From contig NZ_JAGJBZ010000003.1 in the NCBI RefSeq assembly GCF_020010925.1, forward strand, positions 1-64,000: DNA of 64,000 nucleotides. The letters are read 5' to 3'. The notes under the pieces were generated by a model. The model searched no databases, was not told where the DNA came from, and was given only the letters and a program-made list of their open reading frames with translations. The translations under genes and the position numbers were made by a program. Numbering within the stretch: position 1 is the first letter of the stretch; each line of letters begins with the position of its first letter. Positions 52,480 through 59,900 of the stretch are shown one piece after another. This stretch comes from Streptomyces griseiscabiei. GTDB lineage: Bacteria; Actinomycetota; Actinomycetes; Streptomycetales; Streptomycetaceae.

Positions 52480-52998
52480 GTGTCATCCAAGAACAGCCGC
52501 CGTCTCCGGGTCGCCGTCCTCGCCGTGGCCGTGGCCGCCGCCGGGCTCGCCCTCGCGGGACCCGCCGCCGCTGCCGCACCGCAGACCGCCACCACCGTGT
52601 CCACGGCGCCGCAGGCGTCCGCGATACCCGTCGGCTTCGTCGACCTCGCCACCACCCCGCTCACCGCGGACGGCGAGAGCCACGAGGTCACCGTCACCTA
52701 CCGCAACGACTCCGGCGCCGACCGGACCGTCGCCCCGCAGCTCCTCGTGGAGTCGCCGGACGCCGGCCCGTTCCTCGCCCCGTCCGACGTCCGGGTCGAG
52801 CGCCGCAGCGCCGACGGCTGCTGGGAGGCCGTCAGCCTCGGCAGCCAGACCGGCACCCTCTTCACCGACCTGACCACCGCCCGGCGCACACTGCCGGCGG
52901 GCGCCACCCTCACCGAGGTCTACCGCGTCACCGTCACCGGCCCGACGGCCGGGGGCACGGACCCGGGCACGGTCCACCCGAGGGTCGCCCTCTACTGA
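52480..52998 (+). CDS. Small secreted protein of unknown function
   Basis: A 172-residue protein with a Sec signal peptide (RVAVLAVAVAAAGLALA) ending in GPAAAAA near residue 33. The mature part looks all-beta, with GESHEVTVTYRNDSGADRTV and LTEVYRVTVTGP, like an immunoglobulin-type or DUF11-type fold. One cysteine only. The GTG at 52480 has AAAGGA nine bases upstream. It is the last gene before the tRNA fragment and so probably the last core-chromosome gene before an island. Confidence 0.75.
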   Translation: MSSKNSRRLRVAVLAVAVAAAGLALAGPAAAAAPQTATTVSTAPQASAIPVGFVDLATTPLTADGESHEVTVTYRNDSGADRTVAPQLLVESPDAGPFLAPSDVRVERRSADGCWEAVSLGSQTGTLFTDLTTARRTLPAGATLTEVYRVTVTGPTAGGTDPGTVHPRVALY

Positions 52999-53036
52999 CG
53001 GTCACCCGCACCGCGCACCGACAAGGGCCGGGCCCT

Positions 53037-53083
53037 GCTCTCCTGAAGCGGGTGTCGCAGGTTCGAATCCTGCCCGGAGGACA
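53037..53083 (+). other. 3' part of a tRNA-Arg(CCU)-like gene; likely attachment site
   Basis: From 53037 the sequence folds as an anticodon arm (stem GCT/AGC extended, loop CTCCTGA with anticodon CCT), then a variable loop, a T arm GCAGG-TTCGAAT-CCTGC (53057-53073), and a 3' acceptor strand CCGGAGG plus A. The D arm and 5' acceptor strand are missing: upstream sequence does not pair. A 3' tRNA half standing alone is the classic mark of a tyrosine-recombinase integration site. The complete tRNA gene should lie at the other end of the element, outside this window. Confidence 0.7.
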
Positions 53084-53276
53084 GCACGTTACCGGTTTGA
53101 GCTGGGGTTTCTCCCCCAGGTAGGGCTTTTGATCGGCCTCGGACTCCTCGTCCGGGGCCGATTGCGTGAGCGGGCGGAGAGTTGATCTCCGAAATCTCTC
53201 CAGCGGATAAGCATCCTCCGGCACGGGCTCCGGCCCGGTCTTCTCCGGGGAAGAATCGCGCTTCTGTCGAAAGTGG

Positions 53277-56200
53277 TTACGCCTCTCCGGAGCCCAGGGC
53301 GGTTTCTGCGTCGTTGCCGCCCCAACTGTCGGGGGTACGCCACAGGACCTGAACCCCGAAGGCACCGAACACGGTGTCGGCCGACCAGCCTTCGGCGGGC
53401 GGTTCGGAAAGCACCAGGTAGAGGCGGTCGGCAGGAGCGGGCAGAGTGTGGTTGATCTCCAGGAGGCGCGTGGCTCCCGAGCGGAGGTCGGCGTAGGTGG
53501 AGCGGCCGGCACCGAGGACCTCGTAGAGGAAGCGGCCGTCTTCCGCGGTGCGGCTGACATCGATGACCGGGGAGTCGGTCGGCTGCAGGTCCGCCCAGAG
53601 CAGAGCCGCCTTGAGAGCATGGCGCACCGCCTCGTGCTTCTTGCATGTGCGGTCGGCGGCCGCCGTGGTCTCCAGCGAGTGCAGAAGTCCCTTGGCGGGC
53701 GTGGCGGGCGTCGGCGTGGCGGGCATGCCTGCGGAGGTCACGAGTTCTGCTTCCTTCTGCTCGGATGACTGTTCGACGGAGGCGGGCGCACTCTCGGTTT
53801 CCGGTTCGCCCAGGGCGGCCCGGCGGTGCTGGAGCGTCTCCCGGGCCGCCTTCAGGGCCTGGGCCCAGTCGGCGCGTACCAGGTCCGCCTGGAGTCGGTT
53901 CAGGTCCAGGTTGTTGTCCTTGACCATGCGGTTGGTGTGCGCCGCCAGGTCGCGCAGGAGGCTGAGGCGGTGCTTGTCCGGGGATCCGAGCACACGACGC
54001 ACGTTCACCCAGTCCGCCTGGTCACGGCGGAGCACGCGGTTGGCCATGCCCTTGAGCTCGGACAGACGGTCACGGGCGTTCTCGGGAACGGTTCCGTCAC
54101 CGTTGGTCAGGTCGTCGAAGACGCCGAGCGCCGACACATAGCGTTCCGCCATGGTGGGGGAGATGGGCTGGCGGCCACGCTGGTCCGCGGTGAGCAGGCA
54201 GTGGTTCGTCTCGTGGGCGAACACCCAGCAGTCCAGTACCGCGCCGGGACGCGGGGGCACTGAGCCGTGGCGGACGGTCAGGACAAGAGGGACGTCGATC
54301 GCGGGCGACAGGGCCTTGACCCTGTACCGGCCGCCGGGTGCCCGGCCAGTCACGCGGACTCGGACGTCCGTACCGATGTCGGGGACGTTGGCGTCTGCCA
54401 TGCCTGGTTCGCCTTCGGCAGGTGCTGGTTCGGTACCGCTGCCGTCGGTGGTCGTGAGTGCTTCCGGGAGCGGGGACGTGTGCAGGACGGTCAGGCTCTG
54501 GGTGCTGCGGGTGAGCGCGACGTACAGCTGGCGCAGGCCCGCCGGGCCCCGGTCGGCGATGGTGGCGGGTTCGACGACGAGGACGTGGTCGTACTCCATG
54601 CCCTTGGCCTGGGCGGCAGCCAGCACGGACACCGCCTCGCGCCCCTGCTCGGTGATGCCGTCGGCCAGGTCCAGGTGATGACTGATCTCGTCGAGCCAGC
54701 CGGAGTCATCGGGGACGATGACCGCCACGGAGCGCAGGGTCCGTCCGTCGCTGGTGCCGATGAGGCGGGTGGCTTCCGCCACAGTGTCGTCGAGGAGCTT
54801 CCACGGTTCCGTCGCGACCGTCCGTACGGCGTCCTCGCCCGCCGCGCGCACGGCTTGCGGGTAGGGCAGCGTGGGGGCGACGGTACGGGCCAAGGGGGCG
54901 ACGAACTCCATGATTTCGGCGGGCACGCGGTAGCTGGTGTTCAGCTCGGCCACGCGCCAGTCGCCGTGGTCGGACAGGAGGGTGCCGAGGCGGTCCCAGT
55001 CGGTGTGGGTGTGGGGGCCCGTGGCCTGGGCCAGGTCGCCGAGGATGGTCATGGAGCCCTGCGCCGCGGAGCGCCGGCGCAGGGAGCGGGCCTGCATGGG
55101 TGCCAGGTCCTGCGCCTCGTCGACCACGATGTGCCCGTACCGCTGTGGGGTCTCCCCGGTGATGAGATACCGCAGTTCTTCGAGGCAGACCCGGTCGTCG
55201 AGCGTCCAGGGATCGGCGTCGGCCGTGTCGGCCCGAGGGCGGCGCACAGCGGCCTGCTCCGCGGCGTCGAGAATGCCCTCGGCACAGGTACGCAGGAGGT
55301 CTTCCGAGTCGTAGAGGGTGCGGAGGGCTTCCCTGGCGCCGGGCGAAGGCCAGACACGTTCGATGAGGCGCTCGACCTGACGGTTGCGTTCCAGGTCGCG
55401 GCGGATCGTGTCGTCGCGGCTGCGGCGAGGGGCGACGGCGACGAGTTCCCGCAGCAGGCGGTCGACGAGCAACCCGCGGAAGCGGTCGCGGCGCTCACGG
55501 TAGGAGCCGTCGCCTTGGCGCACGTCTTCGAGGAGCGAAAGCATCTCGGAGCGCGGGACGCGCAGGGTCGTGCTGCCGACGGTGACGGTGAGCTCAGGCT
55601 TGGCCCCCTCGTAGGAGGCAGTGGTGGTGAACTCGTCGACGGCCTCGGGACGGCACTCGATCTCGACGCGCCGCCGCAGGACGGCCGCCATGCGTTCATC
55701 GGACTTCACCATCCGCGCCGCGGGGGTGTCGGTGCCGAGGATCTCGCCGTCCCACAGGCGCGTCACCTGCACGGCGTTGACGTTCCGGGTGCCGAGCGTG
55801 GGCAGCACCTGGCTCACGTACTCCAGGAACCGCTGATGGGGGCCGACGACGAGGACGTCCTGGGCTTTGAAGTGCCCGTTGTTGACGAGCCAGGTCACGC
55901 GGTGCAGGCCGACCGCCGACTTGCCGGTACCCGGGCCGCCCTGGATGACGAGGATGTCGGAGGGCGAGCCGGTGACCAGGGCCATCTGGTCGCGGCGGAT
56001 GGTCTCGACGATGTCCCGCATGCTGCCGCGGCGAGAGCGCTGAAGCTCGCGGAGGAGGAAGTCGTCGGGCTGCGGCGGCTTCCGGCGCTGGCGGCGGGCA
56101 ATGTCGGCGGGGGTGAGGGCGGGCCGCCGTGCCTTGTCAGGCCGCTGTGTGTCGGTGGTGGAGTCTGCCGCCGCGGACTGTGGATCGGCGTCGTCCACGG

Positions 56201-56663
56201 TCGGCCGCGGGGTGGGGACGGTGACGGAGATGTCGTCGGCATAACCTTCGACGACGCGCTGCGTGCAGCGCAGCCGCCGCCGCAGAAGCACCTCCCCCGG
56301 AGAGTCCGGCAGCGCGTCGAGCCACTGCTTCGCAAGCGCGTTGGTCCACTCCACGACGACGGTATCGCGAGTCCGCACGTCGGAAACGGCACGCCGGCCG
56401 ACGTACCAGGTCTCGGGCTCCCCACCTCGGCCGTCCTGCACGTCCACGCGGCTGATGACCAGCGAAGCGCTGCCGAGACCTCCATAGGCCGCGGCTCGCT
56501 CCTCGGCCGCGAGACGGTTGGCGACGCTGTCCTTGCCGCTCGCGGAGGCCGAGGCGACCGAGCCCCCGGTCATTTCGGCCAGCCGCGCGGTATAGCAGTC
56601 GTAGGCGTGGTCCACCGCCTTCTGCTCGACGGCGATGATCTCGTTGCGCGTGGTGGTGCCCAT
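53277..56663 (-). CDS. HelD-like UvrD-type helicase with long C-terminal extension
   Basis: A 1128-residue P-loop helicase. Residues 10-140 match the HelD N-terminus (AEERAAAYGGLGSASLVISR, WYVGRRAVSD). Walker A is VIQGGPGTGKSAVGLHRV near residue 243; Walker B VVDEAQDLAPMQ near 515; motif III LGDLAQATGP; motif VI-like LYVALTRSTQSL near 715. HelD proteins pull stalled RNA polymerase off DNA. About 400 more residues follow, with an OB/S1-like stretch (VPDIGTDVRVRVTG) and a helical region, far longer than a usual HelD of about 750. The ATG at 56663 has GGGAGGGGG upstream. It is third in an operon with the zinc-type protein and the Rad50-like ATPase. Confidence 0.85.
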   Translation of the reverse strand: MGTTTRNEIIAVEQKAVDHAYDCYTARLAEMTGGSVASASASGKDSVANRLAAEERAAAYGGLGSASLVISRVDVQDGRGGEPETWYVGRRAVSDVRTRDTVVVEWTNALAKQWLDALPDSPGEVLLRRRLRCTQRVVEGYADDISVTVPTPRPTVDDADPQSAAADSTTDTQRPDKARRPALTPADIARRQRRKPPQPDDFLLRELQRSRRGSMRDIVETIRRDQMALVTGSPSDILVIQGGPGTGKSAVGLHRVTWLVNNGHFKAQDVLVVGPHQRFLEYVSQVLPTLGTRNVNAVQVTRLWDGEILGTDTPAARMVKSDERMAAVLRRRVEIECRPEAVDEFTTTASYEGAKPELTVTVGSTTLRVPRSEMLSLLEDVRQGDGSYRERRDRFRGLLVDRLLRELVAVAPRRSRDDTIRRDLERNRQVERLIERVWPSPGAREALRTLYDSEDLLRTCAEGILDAAEQAAVRRPRADTADADPWTLDDRVCLEELRYLITGETPQRYGHIVVDEAQDLAPMQARSLRRRSAAQGSMTILGDLAQATGPHTHTDWDRLGTLLSDHGDWRVAELNTSYRVPAEIMEFVAPLARTVAPTLPYPQAVRAAGEDAVRTVATEPWKLLDDTVAEATRLIGTSDGRTLRSVAVIVPDDSGWLDEISHHLDLADGITEQGREAVSVLAAAQAKGMEYDHVLVVEPATIADRGPAGLRQLYVALTRSTQSLTVLHTSPLPEALTTTDGSGTEPAPAEGEPGMADANVPDIGTDVRVRVTGRAPGGRYRVKALSPAIDVPLVLTVRHGSVPPRPGAVLDCWVFAHETNHCLLTADQRGRQPISPTMAERYVSALGVFDDLTNGDGTVPENARDRLSELKGMANRVLRRDQADWVNVRRVLGSPDKHRLSLLRDLAAHTNRMVKDNNLDLNRLQADLVRADWAQALKAARETLQHRRAALGEPETESAPASVEQSSEQKEAELVTSAGMPATPTPATPAKGLLHSLETTAAADRTCKKHEAVRHALKAALLWADLQPTDSPVIDVSRTAEDGRFLYEVLGAGRSTYADLRSGATRLLEINHTLPAPADRLYLVLSEPPAEGWSADTVFGAFGVQVLWRTPDSWGGNDAETALGSGEA

Positions 56664-56764
56664 GTACACGTCCCCCTCCCCTTGCAGCACCCCGGAGGAC
56701 GCTGCGACGGGCATACGCCTGGCCCCGTCGGAATAACTATCAGAGACCTGCTGGTAACAAACAG

Positions 56765-57136
56765 TCAGATGGTCAACGTCCCGACCAGATCGCCGACTTC
56801 CGTCCGCCAGGCGCGAACCTGGTCGTGCGTGGGGCCGATCTCGTACCGGTGGTAGTGGCATCCCAGACAGAGATGCGACCAGACGGCGTTGGTGCGGCGA
56901 GCGGTCTCCGCCGCGGTGTAGCAGTGGAGGCACAGCAGCTTGGCCCGCATCGTGGTGTCGGCGAGCCCTGGCACCGCGGCGTCGAGCACGCGGTCGACGG
57001 AGAGCTCCAGGGCGGTCCGCAGAGCGAGGGAGGCTCCGCGGTGCCGGCCGACGGCCGTGGCGCCCGTACGGCCGGCAAGCAGCTGATCCGCCGTCAGCAG
57101 GAGCTCCTCGACCGAGGTGCTGGGAGTGCTCGTCAC
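56765..57136 (-). CDS. Small protein with two CxxC-type clusters
   Basis: A 123-residue protein. The first half looks helical (VEELLLTADQLLAGRTG, SLALRTALELSVDRVLDAA). The second half has LCLHCYTAAETARR and HLCLGCHYHRYE, two CxxC pairs with nearby histidines, suited to one zinc site. The GTG start overlaps the stop of the Rad50-like gene as GTGA, so translation is coupled. It is probably a subunit or adaptor of the same system as its two large neighbours. Not recognised as a known family. Confidence 0.75.
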   Translation of the reverse strand: MTSTPSTSVEELLLTADQLLAGRTGATAVGRHRGASLALRTALELSVDRVLDAAVPGLADTTMRAKLLCLHCYTAAETARRTNAVWSHLCLGCHYHRYEIGPTHDQVRAWRTEVGDLVGTLTI

Positions 57137-59598
57137 GCGGTCACCCCCGGCTTGCGCACCTTCTGCGCCATGATCTCGATGTCGTCCACGAAGCGGTGGG
57201 GGTCGGTGATCCGCGCTCCCGTGGCGTGGGAGCCGTTCTGGCACTCCTTGAGGAGGTCCACCGCACGCTGTCCGCACAGGGTGCGCAGTTCCCGGTAGAC
57301 GTCGCCGGTCCGGCCGGCGTCGCCGAACAGGGCCAGTGCCGCGACCTTCATGAGTTTGTCGGCACTGCCGACGGCAGCCTGCAGCTCGTCCTCGGGTGCG
57401 CCGGAGCGGTGATGCCGGATCCAGGCGGCTTCGAGGAAGGCGTTCTCCAGGGCGATACGGCACAGGCTGGGCAGCACGTGGGTCCGTGCCGCCGACGGCA
57501 GGTCACCGGTACTGGCGAGGGCCCGCGCGTCGTCGAGCGCCTGCCGTACCGGGTCCGTCACCGGCTTGACCTTCACCTTGGACGACTTGGCCCGCTCGAC
57601 CTCGAACACCGTCACGGGCAGACCCTGGCTGGTGAACGCCCGCTGGAGCCGGGTGTCGTGGGTGAACACGACGACCTGCCGGTGCTCGCCGAGCTCGTGC
57701 AGGACCTGGGCGAGTCCGTTGACCTTGGCGGGGTCCATGGACTGCACGGGGTCGTCGATGACGATGAAGCCGAACGGGCTGTCGGCGGTGGCGGCCCGGG
57801 GCAGGAACAGGGACAGCGCGAGGGAGTGCTGCTCGCCCTGGCTCATGACGCCGAGAGCCGAGGCTTCCTGGCCGTCGACAGTGACGTCCATGACGAGCTT
57901 GCGGACGGTGGCCTTCTCGCTGCCCTTCAGGCTCACGGCCTTGAGATCGATGTTGCTCTCCTGGCGGAGCCGCTCCCAGATGCGCTGCGACTGGTCGGCG
58001 AAGCCTTCCATCCGCTGTTCCCGCAACTCGGCGGCCAGCGCCTTGATCCAGGTGCTCGCCTTCCTGATGTCCCGCAGCCGGGGCTTGTTCGCCTCCACGG
58101 CACGGGCCCTCTCCGCCCAGCCCGCCAGACGGGTGACGAGTCCGCGCCAGCGTTCGTCCCGCTTCTCCAGTTCCTTGGCGGCGTTCTCCTTGACCGCGGC
58201 GCAGGCATCGGCCAGGGGCGCGGCGGCCTCGTGGGCGCGCTGGGCGAGCTCGCCGGGGTCACTGATCGTCCGGCAGGCGGTCCAGGCGCGCCACGGGTCG
58301 GCCAAGGCGGCGGGGATCTGTCGGGGCGTGTGGACGAGGTCCTGCACGGCCCGCGCGGCGGACCGGAGTTCGCTGCGCGCGCCCGCTGCCGCCTCCGCCT
58401 CCTGTCGCAGTGCGGCGATCTGGGCGAGGGCATCCCTGGCCCATGCCGCGTCCAGCATCCCGTCGGTCCCGCACACGGGGCAGGCGGCCGTGTCGGGGTG
58501 ACGGTCGTGGTGCGCCACAGCCCGTTCGAGGAGTTCCGCACGCCGCAGGGCGTCCTCGGTGCCGGTGCCGCGCAGGTCCTCGACATCGGCGAGAGCATGG
58601 CGCAGGCGGTTCAGAGCCACGTGGACCTGCGCCATCTCAGGGCCGTGCACCTCTGCCTCGGCGCGCAGCCGGGCCAGCAGGCCGTCGTCCCCGTCGGCGG
58701 GCAGACCGGCGACGAGGGCTTCAACCGTCTCGAAGTCGGGCGTTCCCGCCGTGTCGACGGCGACGAGCGCCTGCACCGCGCGCTCGTCGTCCTCCAACGC
58801 GTACAGCGCCTCCTTGAGGCCCGGCAGCTCCGCCTTCGCCGCCTTGTCCGCGTCTTCGAGCGCCTTGGCCTCCTGGCGGAGCCGGCCGTCGGCGGCGCTG
58901 AGCTGCCCCAGGCCGAGGATGGTGGCGATGGCGTCGTACATCTCGGAGGGCTTGCCACTGATCATGCGGTCCAGGTCGACGTACGACAGGAAGGGCCGGA
59001 AGTCCCGCAGGGCCTGCTTCCAGTCCGCCTGGTCGAGGGGGGTGCGGCCGTGCCCGGGTCGCTTGAGCTCGGCCCGGGAGACGTCGAAGTCGTCGCCCTC
59101 CCAAGTGCGGGTGAGGGTGCTGCGGCCGGTGTCGCCCTCGACGGCGAGCTTGATCTCGATCTCCGGCCTGCCGTCGGTGTCGTGGAGGTTGCGCCAGTTG
59201 CTGCTGCGCATCGAGTGCTGCCCCTGCCAGCGCATGTTCACGCCGGTGAAGGCTGTCTCGATGCCCTCGGCGATGCTGGACTTGCCGGAGCCGTTGCGCC
59301 CTACGACCAGGTTCACGCCGGGTCTGGGGCTGAGCTTGAGCCAGGCGCGCGGTCCGATGCCACGGAACCGGGCGACGGCGACGGACTCCAGATGGATCCG
59401 GCCGACAGGGGAGGTCCCCCGGGGCTCGCCGTCGCCCAGGGCCTCCTTCAGGAGCACCTTCACGGGCTCGCTGAGCGCCTCCTCCGCCAGGCGGGCCTTC
59501 ACCAGAGCGGCCACGGGCACGGGCTGGTCGGACGGGGTCGGACGGGCGGGGTCGGTGGGGTGGTGTGCGTTCTGCGGGGACTGTTCCGTCACGGTCAT
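57133..59598 (-). CDS. Rad50/SbcC-like AAA ATPase
   Basis: An 821-residue SMC-class ATPase. The N-terminal half-site has Walker A VVGRNGSGKSSIAEGIE near residue 100. A coiled-coil region at about residues 230-510 is broken by CPVCGTDG near residue 375, the zinc-hook position of Rad50. The C-terminal half has the signature VMSQGEQHSLALSLF near residue 587, Walker B GFIVIDDPVQSMDP near 612 and the VVFTHDTRLQ switch. After the ATPase an extra 150-residue domain follows with no nuclease motif I can see. The coil is shorter than in true SbcC. First gene of the helicase operon; divergent from the methylase genes. Confidence 0.88.
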   Translation of the reverse strand: MTVTEQSPQNAHHPTDPARPTPSDQPVPVAALVKARLAEEALSEPVKVLLKEALGDGEPRGTSPVGRIHLESVAVARFRGIGPRAWLKLSPRPGVNLVVGRNGSGKSSIAEGIETAFTGVNMRWQGQHSMRSSNWRNLHDTDGRPEIEIKLAVEGDTGRSTLTRTWEGDDFDVSRAELKRPGHGRTPLDQADWKQALRDFRPFLSYVDLDRMISGKPSEMYDAIATILGLGQLSAADGRLRQEAKALEDADKAAKAELPGLKEALYALEDDERAVQALVAVDTAGTPDFETVEALVAGLPADGDDGLLARLRAEAEVHGPEMAQVHVALNRLRHALADVEDLRGTGTEDALRRAELLERAVAHHDRHPDTAACPVCGTDGMLDAAWARDALAQIAALRQEAEAAAGARSELRSAARAVQDLVHTPRQIPAALADPWRAWTACRTISDPGELAQRAHEAAAPLADACAAVKENAAKELEKRDERWRGLVTRLAGWAERARAVEANKPRLRDIRKASTWIKALAAELREQRMEGFADQSQRIWERLRQESNIDLKAVSLKGSEKATVRKLVMDVTVDGQEASALGVMSQGEQHSLALSLFLPRAATADSPFGFIVIDDPVQSMDPAKVNGLAQVLHELGEHRQVVVFTHDTRLQRAFTSQGLPVTVFEVERAKSSKVKVKPVTDPVRQALDDARALASTGDLPSAARTHVLPSLCRIALENAFLEAAWIRHHRSGAPEDELQAAVGSADKLMKVAALALFGDAGRTGDVYRELRTLCGQRAVDLLKECQNGSHATGARITDPHRFVDDIEIMAQKVRKPGVTA

Positions 59599-59900
59599 GC
59601 GGGTTCCTCCCGTGTGTGCGGTGGATGGCGACTGCGGTGCGCAATGGACGCGGAGTGGACGGCCCCGAGGTATGGCGTTGCGACGAGAAGGGACCGGGGG
59701 AGAGGGGATGCGCGGCGCGGTACGGCGCCAGGACGCTTCACGGTGCGGTTACGGACTGAGGATGCAAGCTTCCACCCGGAAGCGTGACCAGATAAGCATT
59801 CCCATGAAAGCACTGTCAAACACATTGACAGACTTGACGTCTGTTGTAACGTGTTAACCGTCCCTACCCGACAGGCCCGAGAGGTGCGGAACCCGACGCC
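59599..59900. promoter_or_regulatory. Divergent promoter with AT-rich dyad
   Basis: This 302-bp gap separates two divergent gene sets. An AT-rich part at 59795-59860 holds ACAGAC-TTGAC-GTCTGT (59828-59844), a perfect 6-bp-arm inverted repeat overlapping TTGACA and TTGACG -35-like hexamers. It looks like a repressor site over the methylase promoter. The rest of the gap shows nothing clear. Confidence 0.5.

Noticed and set aside
53037..53083. Functional tRNA gene
   Set aside because: No D arm and no 5' acceptor strand can be found upstream.
53277..56663. Plain HelR rifamycin-resistance protein
   Set aside because: The N-terminus and core are HelD-like, but the length, C-terminus and operon context differ from housekeeping HelR.
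54267..56855. 862-residue plus-strand frame over the helicase
   Set aside because: Antisense to a clear helicase with all motifs.
57196..59787. 863-residue plus-strand frame over the Rad50-like gene
   Set aside because: Antisense shadow; the opposite strand has Walker A, signature and Walker B.
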